IMG/VR virus record: IMGVR_UViG_3300048582_000135
Coordinates: 1-28,030 of that record
Origin: a virus
DNA: 28,030 nucleotides
Strand: one strand, 5' to 3'
Every line of letters begins with the position of its first letter. Within the stretch, counting starts at the first letter, position 1. The position numbers and the translations under genes were made by a program. Shown piece by piece: positions 6,372 through 13,013 of the stretch. The notes beneath the pieces are model-generated. The model saw nothing but the letters and a program-made list of their open reading frames with translations, had not been told where the DNA came from and made no database searches.

Positions 6372-7064
6372 ATGCACGAAATTATAACCCAAACCGCTGT
6401 AACTATGTCCAGCCGTCAGATCGCGGAACTGACCGGGAAAGAGCACCGCAACGTGGCGCGTGACATTCGCGCAATGTGCGATGGGCTTGGAGTAGATGCG
6501 CTCAGTTTTGAGCACATCTTTTTTGACAGCATGAACCGCCAGCAGACTGAATACTTGCTGGACGAAGAGCTGACTCTGTGCCTGACCAGCGGCTATGACG
6601 TTAAGCAGCGCATGGCGATCATCCGCCACTGGAAGCAGATGCGTGACGCGCCACAGTTCAAGATCCCGCAGACCTTGCCAGAGGCTCTGCGCCTGGCCGC
6701 AGACCTTTCAGATCAAGTCCAGCTCCAGCAGCAGCAGCTTGCCATTGCCTCACCGAAAGCAGAGGCGCTTGACCGCATCGCTACCGCCGACGGCCTTTTG
6801 TGCATAACCAGCGCAGCAAAGCATCTGCAGGTTCGCCCCAAAGATCTTTTTGCATTCCTGCAGGAGCGCCAGTGGATTTACCGGCGCGCAGGTGGCGGCG
6901 GCGGCTTCCTGGGCTACCAGCCGCGCATCCAGCAGGGGCTTCTTGAGCACAAGGTCACGGTCGTTTCGCGCAGCGACGGCAGCGAGAAGGTGACGGAGCA
7001 GGTGCTTGTCACCGGCAAAGGAATGGCCAAGTTGGCGCAGATGCTGGAAGCGGGGGCGCAATGA
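6372..7064 (+). CDS. Rha-family antirepressor with C-terminal ANT/KilAC domain
   Basis: ATG at 6372 follows GAGG by five bases (an in-frame GTG at 6366 overlaps that site and is rejected). 230 residues. The N-terminal pRha domain (about 10-90) shows MSSRQIAELTGKEHRNVARD then YLLDEELTLCLTSGYDVKQR and IIRHWKQ. A Gln-rich helical linker (QVQLQQQQLA) leads into a C-terminal ANT domain (about 125-225: ITSAAKHLQVRPKDLFAFLQ, W-I-Y-RR, VTGKGMAKLAQML). Such proteins regulate or antagonise phage repressors. Being downstream of PR, it would be silent in a lysogen and may matter because the repressor looks non-cleavable. Confidence 0.85.
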   Translation: MHEIITQTAVTMSSRQIAELTGKEHRNVARDIRAMCDGLGVDALSFEHIFFDSMNRQQTEYLLDEELTLCLTSGYDVKQRMAIIRHWKQMRDAPQFKIPQTLPEALRLAADLSDQVQLQQQQLAIASPKAEALDRIATADGLLCITSAAKHLQVRPKDLFAFLQERQWIYRRAGGGGGFLGYQPRIQQGLLEHKVTVVSRSDGSEKVTEQVLVTGKGMAKLAQMLEAGAQ

Positions 7065-7972
7065 ATTTCTACCCATTCCATGTCGGCGACTACCACCTGC
7101 GAACCGCGCACCTTGAGCCGCTTGAGGATCTTGCGTACCGCAGACTGATCGACCTGTACTACGTCAACGAAGGCCCGCTGATCGGCACTGCAGAGGCGCT
7201 GGCGCGGATCATCCGCATGCGTGCTCACGCTGCCGACGTGGCTGTCGTGCTGGCCGAGTTCTTCGTCCAGACAGAGGCTGGATGGCAGCACGGACACTGC
7301 GACGAGGTGGTCGCCCAGTACCAGACGAAAGCCAAAGCTGCCGCCGAAAATGGCCGCAAAGGTGGGCGCCCAAAAAAGCCAGCAGGAACCGAGACTGATG
7401 GTGTGGCTAAACCGGAAATAACCCAACCCTTTACGGATGGTAAACCGGAAATAACCCAACCCAAAACTAACCAAGAACCAATAACCAATAACCAAGAACC
7501 AATAGAAGATCAAAAGACTTCGCCCTCCGGGCTGGCCAGCGAGTCGAGGGCCAATCATGAGGCGACGTTTGAGATTTTCTATTCGGCCTACCCGCTCAAG
7601 AAAAGCAAAATCGCGGCACTGAAGGCGTGGCTCAAGCTGAAACCGGACACCGCACTGGTCGCCACGATCATGCGACAGCTTGAAATCCAAGTCCGGTCTG
7701 ACGACTGGAACCGCGACGGCGGCAGATACATCAAGCACCCATCAACGTGGATCAATCAGCAGTGCTGGACGGACGAGGTACGCCACAATGAAATCAGCAA
7801 GCGAATTGGCGCAGTCGATAGCATCGACAACAGCGCGGTCGGCCGAGTCAAGCAGGCCATTGCCGAAAGAACTGCTCGGGAAGCTGCCGCAGCAACACAT
7901 GGATACCTTGTCGCTGAAGATGGCGGAAATGTACGGCCACCGCTGGACGGGGAGTGTTGGCGTGTCGTTTGA
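7061..7972 (+). CDS. Phage replication initiation protein (DUF1376 / O-like)
   Basis: 303 residues, ATGA overlap with the antirepressor gene. The N-terminal DUF1376 domain spans about 1-95 (MNFYPFHVGDYHLRTAHLEP, LAYRRLIDLYY). A basic GRKGGRPKK segment follows, then a low-complexity linker (about 115-150) whose DNA carries direct repeats. The C-terminal domain FYSAYPLKKSKIAALKAWLK with RDGGRYIKHPSTWINQQCW is common at the end of phage replication proteins. By position and internal repeats it is the likely origin-binding protein, analogous to lambda O. The last 185 nt overlap the next gene in a different frame. Confidence 0.75.
   Translation: MNFYPFHVGDYHLRTAHLEPLEDLAYRRLIDLYYVNEGPLIGTAEALARIIRMRAHAADVAVVLAEFFVQTEAGWQHGHCDEVVAQYQTKAKAAAENGRKGGRPKKPAGTETDGVAKPEITQPFTDGKPEITQPKTNQEPITNNQEPIEDQKTSPSGLASESRANHEATFEIFYSAYPLKKSKIAALKAWLKLKPDTALVATIMRQLEIQVRSDDWNRDGGRYIKHPSTWINQQCWTDEVRHNEISKRIGAVDSIDNSAVGRVKQAIAERTAREAAAATHGYLVAEDGGNVRPPLDGECWRVV
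7408..7504. repeat. Direct-repeat, AT-rich segment inside the replication gene: candidate origin
   Basis: A 22-bp sequence (TAAACCGGAAATAACCCAAC plus CC) occurs exactly at 7408-7429 and 7441-7462, centres 33 bp apart (about three helical turns). It is followed by two copies of AACCAAGAACCAATA (7469-7483, 7490-7504) with AACCAATA three times. The segment is much more AT-rich than its surroundings and has strong strand asymmetry (almost no G or T in the right half). Lambda-type origins are likewise iterons plus an AT-rich stretch inside the initiator gene. Confidence 0.6.
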
Positions 7973-8447
7973 CCAGCAGCACGCCTGGGCGACCGTGCTG
8001 GGCGGCATAACCGCGAAGCAAATCGCCTGCGGCCTTGGCGTCCTGGCGCTTGGCGGCGCGAGCTGGCCGCCATCCGCGCCGGAGTTTCGGGCCATGTGCC
8101 TGTCCGGCGAGGCTGACAGTCTCGACCTGCCGTCAGAAGCCGAGGCTTTCCGCGAGGCGTGCGCGATGGCGCACCCGTCCCGCACCGGCAACTGGAGCCA
8201 CCCAGTCGTGCGGCACGCAGCGATGGCGACGGGTATGTGGGAGTTGATGCACAACCAGGCCGACGTGACCCGAAGGATTTTCGCGGTCGAGTACGCAAGA
8301 GCAAAGGCCGATGCGCTTGCCGGCCGGGCGTTCCCAGACCCGGCGACCCTGCTACCTGAAACCGTCGAGGTACACGCAACCCCAGAGCAGGCCCAGGCCG
8401 CCCGGGATCAACTGAAGGCGATTCTGGGGAGGGCGCGCAGTGTCTGA
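7788..8447 (+). CDS. Probable helicase loader (lambda P-like), 219 aa
   Basis: ATG at 7788 has GAGG nine bases upstream and gives MKSASELAQSIASTTARSAE. This overlaps the replication gene by 185 nt, and shorter starts at 7899 and 7920 cannot be excluded but lack good ribosome sites. A central region WATVLGGITAKQIACGLGVL followed by WPPSAPEFRAMC resembles the lambda P family pattern (W...L.gi...qi..gl....W-PS..eF...C). The order initiator then loader matches lambda O-P. It would recruit the host replicative helicase to the origin. Assignment rests on this motif and position. Confidence 0.6.
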   Translation: MKSASELAQSIASTTARSAESSRPLPKELLGKLPQQHMDTLSLKMAEMYGHRWTGSVGVSFDQQHAWATVLGGITAKQIACGLGVLALGGASWPPSAPEFRAMCLSGEADSLDLPSEAEAFREACAMAHPSRTGNWSHPVVRHAAMATGMWELMHNQADVTRRIFAVEYARAKADALAGRAFPDPATLLPETVEVHATPEQAQAARDQLKAILGRARSV

Positions 8448-8640
8448 TTGGATGCGAGTCGTTTTTGCCGCCGAGTGCGACGAATGCCCCGACTGCGGGG
8501 AGCCGGTCTGTCCGGTGTGCGTCGAGCATTACGCAGACTGCGAGTGCCCAGGCCCGACACAGGACGATATGTACGAGTACCGAGAAGGCCCGGAAGGCCT
8601 TGAGGCCCGGCTTCTGGACGAGGAATTGATTGATGGCTGA
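8440..8640 (+). CDS. Small Cys-rich zinc-ribbon-like protein, 66 aa
   Basis: GTG start at 8440, with GGGGAGGG six bases upstream, overlaps the end of the loader gene by 8 nt. Residues 13-35 contain seven cysteines in CDECPDCGEPVCPVCVEHYA and DCEC, sufficient for one or two zinc sites. The C-terminal half is acidic (YEYREGPEGLEARLLDEELI). Family not recognised; a small metal-binding protein that may touch nucleic acid or another protein. An ATG at 8452 is possible but has a weaker ribosome site. Confidence 0.65.
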   Translation: MSDWMRVVFAAECDECPDCGEPVCPVCVEHYADCECPGPTQDDMYEYREGPEGLEARLLDEELIDG

Positions 8641-8863
8641 TGTTGCCGACGTTGCACAGGATCTGATCGAGCGCGAGGACGCAATGCGCAGCCAGGCGAG
8701 GGATGCGCGCAGGGCTGCAGCAGAGGCCGCCCGCGCAGTGACCGAGTGCGAAGAGTGTGGCGCCGACATACCCAAGGCGCGCCAGAAGGCCGTCAGGGGC
8801 TGCACGCTTTGCATCGAGTGCCAGAGCGTGCGCGAGCACGTCGGGAGGGTGCGCCGTGGCTAA
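8633..8863 (+). CDS. TraR/DksA-type zinc-finger protein, 76 aa
   Basis: ATG at 8633 (a TTG directly before it is also possible), overlapping the previous gene by 8 nt. The N-terminal half is a long helix rich in Ala/Arg/Glu, and the C-terminal half carries the C4 finger CEECGADIPKARQKAVRG then CTLCIECQ (C-x2-C-x17-C-x2-C). This is the truncated TraR/DksA layout typical of phages and plasmids. Such proteins insert into the RNA polymerase secondary channel and can mimic DksA-ppGpp. It could retune host transcription during early infection. Confidence 0.85.
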   Translation: MADVADVAQDLIEREDAMRSQARDARRAAAEAARAVTECEECGADIPKARQKAVRGCTLCIECQSVREHVGRVRRG

Positions 8864-9362
8864 GCCAAAGCCGATGCCGGTGTATCTGGTACTGCGCAAG
8901 CTGGTAGACCCGGCAACGGGAAAGGAAATCGCGGCCTTCGTCGCGTCATCCGATACCGACAGGGCGATCCTGCGCGAGCGCAATTACCGGGTAAACACGA
9001 AGATCCGCGCCGAACTCAAGCAGCCCCGCAACGAGCGGTTCAACCGGCTTGTGCATGGCCTCGGCAGCGTTCTGGCCAGTAATCTGGATCGGTTCGCAGG
9101 CAAGCAGGCGCATGCGGCAGTCAAGGCGCTGCAGACTGAGGCGCTGGTGTACTGCGACGTGGAGGTGTTCGACCTTCCCGGCCTGGGCCAGCTCACCCGG
9201 CACGTTCCGCAGAGCCTGTCATTCGACTCAATGGGCGAAGAGGTCTTTCAGGACTTCTGGCGCCAGTGCTGCGCGTATCTGGTGGCAACCGACTGGCCGA
9301 CTCTCACAGAAGAAAGGCTGACTGAAATGGCCGAATTTGAGTCGTTCAAGGAGGTTGCATGA
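8856..9362 (+). CDS. DUF1367 family phage protein, 168 aa
   Basis: GTG start at 8856 with GGAGG seven bases upstream, overlapping the previous stop by 8 nt; earlier starts in this frame would run through the zinc-finger gene. The family pattern is clear: PVYLVLRKLVDPATGKEIAA, then AELKQPRNERFNRLVHGLGS, VYCDVEVFDLPGLGQLTRHV, then PQSLSFDSMGEEVFQDFWRQ. DUF1367 proteins sit in the nin-like region of many lambdoid phages near recombination nucleases. Biochemical function is not established. Confidence 0.85.
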   Translation: MAKPKPMPVYLVLRKLVDPATGKEIAAFVASSDTDRAILRERNYRVNTKIRAELKQPRNERFNRLVHGLGSVLASNLDRFAGKQAHAAVKALQTEALVYCDVEVFDLPGLGQLTRHVPQSLSFDSMGEEVFQDFWRQCCAYLVATDWPTLTEERLTEMAEFESFKEVA

Positions 9363-9553
9363 GCTGCGGAAATTGTCACAAGTGCGTGGAAGGCAAGTTT
9401 GTACAAGTTGGAAAGCTACAAATTCCGATTAGCTTTTCCCGAATGATTCTCTGCCCGGAGTGCGGGAACAAACGCTGCCCGAAAGCAAGTGACTGCTCGC
9501 TGCCTTGCTCAAAAAGCAATGAGCCAGGACAGAAAGGGAGCGTTTTCCAGTGA
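9359..9553 (+). CDS. Small Cys-rich protein, 64 aa
   Basis: ATGA overlap with the DUF1367 gene. The 64-residue product starts MSCGNCHKCVEGKFVQVGKL and has a second cluster ILCPECGNKRCPKASDCSLP, i.e. C-x2-C-x2-C and C-x2-C-x4-C-x5-C patterns compatible with two zinc sites. Base composition is lower in GC than its neighbours, suggesting recent acquisition. Family not recognised. Confidence 0.6.
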   Translation: MSCGNCHKCVEGKFVQVGKLQIPISFSRMILCPECGNKRCPKASDCSLPCSKSNEPGQKGSVFQ

Positions 9554-9855
9554 GAGGTAGCAAGCCGAGCGCGGCAGAGAAAAGGTTGCACGACCAGCTC
9601 GCGCAGCTCGGCTGCATCGCGTGCCGCATCGACGGAAACCGCCAGCCAGTTGTCAGCATCCACCACATCGACGGACGCACCAAGCCAGGCGCGCACCTGA
9701 AGGTTTTGCCGCTCTGCGCTGGCCACCACCAAGACGGAACTGGCGCAGCAGGCCTGATCGCTGTGCATCCGTGGAAACGACGTTTTGAAGAGAGGTACGG
9801 GCACCAGCTCGACCTGCTCGCCCACTGCATGACCCTGATAGAGGTAAAGCAATGA
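9550..9855 (+). CDS. Ref-like RecA-dependent HNH nuclease
   Basis: GTG start overlapping the previous stop (GTGA). 101 residues. Core: LGCIACRIDGNRQPVVSIHH, I-D-G-R-T-K-P-G-A-H, LPLCAGHHQDG, HPWKRRFEERYGHQ. The C-x2-C, HH and C-x2-HH arrangement is that of the P1 Ref / phage Ref-like HNH superfamily, proteins that cut DNA at RecA-made displacement loops. It sits with DUF1367 and RusA in a recombination cluster. P1 Ref is longer (186 aa); this is the short lambdoid version. Confidence 0.75.
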   Translation: MRGSKPSAAEKRLHDQLAQLGCIACRIDGNRQPVVSIHHIDGRTKPGAHLKVLPLCAGHHQDGTGAAGLIAVHPWKRRFEERYGHQLDLLAHCMTLIEVKQ

Positions 9856-10322
9856 CCAAGCACGACCACTACAAGCGCGACGTATCGCACCTCAAGAGCA
9901 TCGACGTGTACCGGGTCATCGACCTGTTCGGAATCACCTGCCCAGTCGCCCAGCACGTCCTGAAGAAGTCGATGGCGGCCGGCAAGCGCGGCCACAAGGA
10001 CGTGCGCAAGGACTGGCAGGACATACGCGACAGCGCAGAGCGCAAGCTGCTGATGCTGGAAGAGGACGCCAGGTCAGAAGAAACACCGGAAGAGAGCATC
10101 GAGTTCAGGGATTACAGCCGCCAGCGCAAGGCCGCGATCTGGACTGACCCTTTCGCCGACTGGAATGAGTGGGCGTGCGGAGAGGAAAATCCGGCCGGCG
10201 AGAGAGTTGTCGAGGTTGAGTTCCGCTCAGGCGAAATCGGCGTGGCCCTCGCGTCGGTGCTGAGCTGGAGGACGCAGGGTAACTCCAGCGACATACGCCG
10301 CTGGCGCTACAAGAACGCATGA
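9852..10322 (+). CDS. Unknown conserved-looking phage protein, 156 aa
   Basis: ATGA overlap on the left and right. It starts MTKHDHYKRDVSHLKSIDVY, then RVIDLFGITCPVAQHVLKKS and AGKRGHKDVRKDWQDIRDSA. This N-terminal ~70-residue block resembles short proteins seen in other phage nin-like regions; the match is from memory. The C-terminal half (WTDPFADWNEWACGEENP and VEVEFRSGEIGVALASVLSW) looks like a separate domain. Function unknown. Confidence 0.6.
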   Translation: MTKHDHYKRDVSHLKSIDVYRVIDLFGITCPVAQHVLKKSMAAGKRGHKDVRKDWQDIRDSAERKLLMLEEDARSEETPEESIEFRDYSRQRKAAIWTDPFADWNEWACGEENPAGERVVEVEFRSGEIGVALASVLSWRTQGNSSDIRRWRYKNA

Positions 10323-10543
10323 GCACGGTCGTCGAGTTCTGGTCGAGGCACAGCGCAACCGCTTTGCGCTCGCCATCCGGTTACATCATCGAGCGCACCA
10401 CCTACCCGGGCGGGCCGGTGGACACCGTTTTCATTTGCTGGTCGCCGGCCGGGAAGGTGATCGGCGGATCAAGCGGGACAGGGATCAGCGCAGCCGCCGC
10501 GAAGCAGCTATGCGCCGACCACGAAGCAAGGAGCCGGACATGA
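10319..10543 (+). CDS. Small unknown protein, 74 aa
   Basis: ATGA overlap with the previous gene and with rusA. Product MSTVVEFWSRHSATALRSPS, then GYIIERTTYPGGPVDTVFIC, W-S-P-A-G-K-V and a helical tail. The pattern looks like a small beta-sheet followed by a helix. Family not recognised; its place next to rusA suggests, but does not show, a recombination-linked role. Confidence 0.5.
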   Translation: MSTVVEFWSRHSATALRSPSGYIIERTTYPGGPVDTVFICWSPAGKVIGGSSGTGISAAAAKQLCADHEARSRT

Positions 10544-10899
10544 TCTACGACATACAGCCAGTGCCAAAGCCGCGCATGACTCAGCGTGACAAGTGGGCGA
10601 AGCGCCCGGCAGTGCTCAGGTATCGGGCCTTCTGCGACCAAGTGCGCGCCCAGGGCGTCGAGCTGCCAGATGCGGGGGCGCACATCACGTTCATGCTGCC
10701 CATGCCGGGGTCATGGAGCCGCAAAAAGCGGCAGCTCATGCTGGGCGCGCCGCACAAACAGAAACCGGACGTGGACAACCTGGCCAAGGCGCTGCTCGAT
10801 GCGTGCCGCGACGAGGATCAGGGTGTCTGGGATCTGCGCACCACGAAACGCTGGGCGCACCTTGGCGGCATCGAAATCACCGTGGGAGAAGTGCAATGA
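10540..10899 (+). CDS. rusA: RusA-family Holliday junction resolvase
   Basis: ATG at 10540 (AGGAG seven bases upstream, ATGA overlap) gives 119 residues, the family size. Starts with IYDIQPVPKPRMTQRDKWAK. The catalytic region is KPDVDNLAKALLDACRDEDQ followed by G-V-W-D-L and K-R-W: D77 and D79 with K83, plus an acidic pair at D91/D93, correspond to RusA Asp70, Asp72, Lys76 and Asp91. It resolves four-way junctions arising from replication and Bet-mediated recombination before packaging. Confidence 0.92.
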   Translation: MIYDIQPVPKPRMTQRDKWAKRPAVLRYRAFCDQVRAQGVELPDAGAHITFMLPMPGSWSRKKRQLMLGAPHKQKPDVDNLAKALLDACRDEDQGVWDLRTTKRWAHLGGIEITVGEVQ

Positions 10900-11411
10900 C
10901 CGAGTACCTGACTGCAGCAGATGCCGAGGCGGCGCGCAAACCCACGAGTGACCTGGTGCTGGAGGCGATAAAAGACCTCACCTCGCATGAGCAGATAGCA
11001 ACCCGGGAGACAGTGCAGCACATCACCGGGGTCAAGCTGACGCTGGTAGACGACGCGCTCAAGACCCTCACAAACAAGCAGCTCATTGCCCGGGTTCAGC
11101 GGGGCGTCTATGTGCTGATCCACCAGCACCCGGAGGCGCGCATCGTTTCGATGACCCAACTTCCCGACGGCACGATCAAGCTGGACGTGGGCGACGACGT
11201 GTACACGCTCACCCCGCGAGAGGCCCGACTGGTTGCGACAGCCCTCGCCGGCATCCAGATGCAGGCAGCGGTCATCGAGTCCGGCCATCAGGCCGCGATA
11301 ACCAACGGTCTGCTGAGCGTGCGCATGCACCAGCTGGAGCGAGAGGTGCGCGAGGCGATGGCTGGGCGCAGGAAGGTACGGGCGGCGCGTAAAAAGGAAA
11401 CAGATTCCTAA
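10896..11411 (+). CDS. Winged-helix DNA-binding protein, 171 aa
   Basis: ATGA overlap with rusA; an in-frame extension back to 10593 would overlap rusA and is rejected. Residues ~20-75 form a winged helix: LVLEAIKDLTSHEQIATRET, VQHITGVKLTLVDDALKTLT, then LIARVQRGVYVLI as the wing. The middle has beta-rich IVSMTQLPDGTIKLDVGDDV, and the C-terminus is helical and very basic (AGRRKVRAARKK). It is the last gene of the rightward early operon, the position where lambda has its late regulator Q, so it is a candidate late activator. No homology to Q is visible. Confidence 0.65.
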   Translation: MTEYLTAADAEAARKPTSDLVLEAIKDLTSHEQIATRETVQHITGVKLTLVDDALKTLTNKQLIARVQRGVYVLIHQHPEARIVSMTQLPDGTIKLDVGDDVYTLTPREARLVATALAGIQMQAAVIESGHQAAITNGLLSVRMHQLEREVREAMAGRRKVRAARKKETDS

Positions 11412-11419
11412 TAAAGATA

Positions 11420-11448
11420 TTGACCGAGGAAACCGTTGCCTATATATA
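11420..11448 (+). promoter_or_regulatory. Sigma70-type promoter for the small-gene cluster
   Basis: TTGACC (11420-11425), a 17-nt spacer and TATATA (11443-11448) in the 97-nt gap after the winged-helix gene. This is the best consensus promoter in the window. It would drive the genes from 11509 onward independently of PR, so these genes may be expressed in the lysogen or very early. Confidence 0.65.
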
Positions 11449-11508
11449 TGTCACTCCCGCAGGGGAAAAAGGCCAGCCATACCGGCGAGGCGAACAGGAG
11501 AGACAAAA

Positions 11509-11691
11509 ATGGAAAAGCCAGATCGCAACGAAGTAAACAACGCCAAGAACCGCGCTCGCTGGGCCGCTGAGCAGAACAAGCGCAGCGGTTACGATTTTCC
11601 GGCTGGGTCACAGCGTCATTGGGATGCAATCGACTCAGTGTGGATTGTCACCTTTGCGACTGGTGAAGTAATCGAATTCGGCAACTGCTAA
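11509..11691 (+). CDS. Small unknown protein, 60 aa
   Basis: ATG preceded by AGGAGAG six bases upstream. The 60-residue product MEKPDRNEVNNAKNRARWAA starts with a basic helix and ends with a beta-rich segment WIVTFATGEVIEFGNC. First gene behind the 11420 promoter. Family not recognised; size and location fit an accessory (moron-like) phage gene. Confidence 0.55.
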   Translation: MEKPDRNEVNNAKNRARWAAEQNKRSGYDFPAGSQRHWDAIDSVWIVTFATGEVIEFGNC

Positions 11692-11742
11692 TCACTCAAT
11701 GCCGGCCCCCGCACTAGGGGCAAGGCGCACAGGAGATTCACC

Positions 11743-12027
11743 ATGCACATTGCCAAACACGCCGCCGATAACATCACCGCCCTGCGCCAGATCGCCGACC
11801 ATGCGCCTATCCAGCGCGAAGATTTGCTGGCCCTTCGTGAACTCTGCTGTGAGTGCAGTGATATTCGCGCGTACAGGAAGGAAGTCCTCGCTGCCTACGA
11901 ATCCCTCGACGCAGCTCTGAGCCTGTACGAAAACATCGGCTATGGCGCGCTCTGCGACTGGCAGCTGATGCGGGCGGCCGACATTCTGACCTCGGTCGCC
12001 AAGCTCGAAACGCACATCCCCGGCTAG
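11743..12027 (+). CDS. Small unknown protein, 94 aa
   Basis: 94 residues, starting MHIAKHAADNITALRQIADH. It is almost entirely helical by composition, with Cys-Cys-x-Cys at about 35-38. The leader AGGAGATTCACCATG is identical to that of the next gene. A small hairpin, GCCCC/GGGGC (11705-11709, 11717-11721), lies in the gap before it. Function unknown. Confidence 0.55.
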   Translation: MHIAKHAADNITALRQIADHAPIQREDLLALRELCCECSDIRAYRKEVLAAYESLDAALSLYENIGYGALCDWQLMRAADILTSVAKLETHIPG

Positions 12028-12037
12028 GAGATTCACC

Positions 12038-12316
12038 ATGACCATTTCCACCATCCGCCGCTACACCGACGACGACAAAGCCCGGGTGCGCGCAGCCGCT
12101 GAGCGTTTCTGCCAGCGCCACAGCATCAACCCCGACCAGTTTTCGGACGAAGAAACCGCCGCAGAGACTGCGATTGACTTCGCGCTGTGGAGTGCGCACC
12201 CAGAGGACAAAGCCCGCCTGCGCAAGCTGTGGACTGACTGCTACTGCCGCGCCCTGAAAGTGCCGTATGACGTGCGCACCACCACCGGCAACGGCTACAT
12301 CGGAGTGAGCGTCTGA
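12038..12316 (+). CDS. Small unknown protein, 92 aa
   Basis: 92 residues, beginning MTISTIRRYTDDDKARVRAA, with a helical N-terminal domain and an acidic stretch DQFSDEETAAETAIDFALWS. The same 15-nt leader/start as the previous gene precedes it. It ends in a TGATG overlap with the next gene. Family not recognised. Confidence 0.55.
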   Translation: MTISTIRRYTDDDKARVRAAAERFCQRHSINPDQFSDEETAAETAIDFALWSAHPEDKARLRKLWTDCYCRALKVPYDVRTTTGNGYIGVSV

Positions 12317-12666
12317 TGACCACCAAAATCAAGCTGAGCGACCCCAGCTACGTCCTGGCCTACTGCAACGAGCGTGGCTACTCGGAGATTTACCCCTACG
12401 AGGTCGTGCGGCACGTCAGCCGCACCATCGTCGAGGTGCGCCGGATGAATTACCTGCGCGATCCGAAGTGGAAGCCGGAAATATCCCCGGGCGGGTTCGC
12501 CGGACACTGCAGCAACCAGAGCGAGCAGACCTGGCTCTATGAGTCAGACCCGGACGCGCCGGTAATCCGGGTGCGCTGGGCGCCGGCAAAGCGCCAGTGG
12601 CAGTACAAAGGGACGCGCTTCGTCATGTCGCACAGCCCGCGCTACTTCCACGACTACAATTTCTGA
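12316..12666 (+). CDS. Small unknown Tyr/Trp-rich protein, 116 aa
   Basis: TGATG overlap with the preceding gene. The product (MTTKIKLSDPSYVLAYCNER) is rich in aromatic and charged residues, e.g. VIRVRWAPAKRQWQYKGTRF and a C-terminus SPRYFHDYNF. It looks like a compact mixed alpha/beta protein of about 13 kDa. No known motif. Confidence 0.5.
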   Translation: MTTKIKLSDPSYVLAYCNERGYSEIYPYEVVRHVSRTIVEVRRMNYLRDPKWKPEISPGGFAGHCSNQSEQTWLYESDPDAPVIRVRWAPAKRQWQYKGTRFVMSHSPRYFHDYNF

Positions 12667-12676
12667 GGCCGAAACC

Positions 12677-13009
12677 ATGAGCAAAGCCAAAGTAACCCAA
12701 GCCAAACCCAAGGCTTTGGTGGATCTTTTCACGGACTACGACAAGCTGCGCTGCGTTATGACCACCCTGCGCTCCAAAGTCTCTGACGGCGGCATCGACT
12801 ACAGCGAATTCACCCGCTGCAAGCTGACCCGCAAGGGTGGGTTCCGCAAGATCGACCCAAACCAGATACGCATCGCCCTGCGCGACAGGTTCGGCGAGCA
12901 GTGCAGCCATGAGCATGACTGCTGCGGCTGCATCTGCGGCGGCCCCGGCCGGATCGAGGTAAAGCGCGGCGCAGTGCTCTTCACGACCTACTACACGCGC
13001 AACGTGTAA
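12677..13009 (+). CDS. Small unknown protein with His/Cys cluster, 110 aa
   Basis: 110 residues, start MSKAKVTQAKPKALVDLFTD. Near the C-terminus lies CSHEHDCCGCICGGPGR (about residues 76-92), a His/Cys cluster that could bind metal. The start follows the preceding stop by 10 nt with a weak GAGG site. Last gene before the structured gap. Function unknown. Confidence 0.5.
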   Translation: MSKAKVTQAKPKALVDLFTDYDKLRCVMTTLRSKVSDGGIDYSEFTRCKLTRKGGFRKIDPNQIRIALRDRFGEQCSHEHDCCGCICGGPGRIEVKRGAVLFTTYYTRNV

Positions 13010-13013
13010 AATA

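Noticed and set aside
7408-7504. CRISPR-like array
   Set aside because: Only two copies of each repeat at short spacing, inside a coding frame, with no spacers of uniform length and no cas genes.
6914-8814. Long minus-strand frames (274 and 352 codons)
   Set aside because: They lie opposite the replication and loader genes, are rich in Arg/Pro/Ser without domains, and have no convincing ribosome sites.
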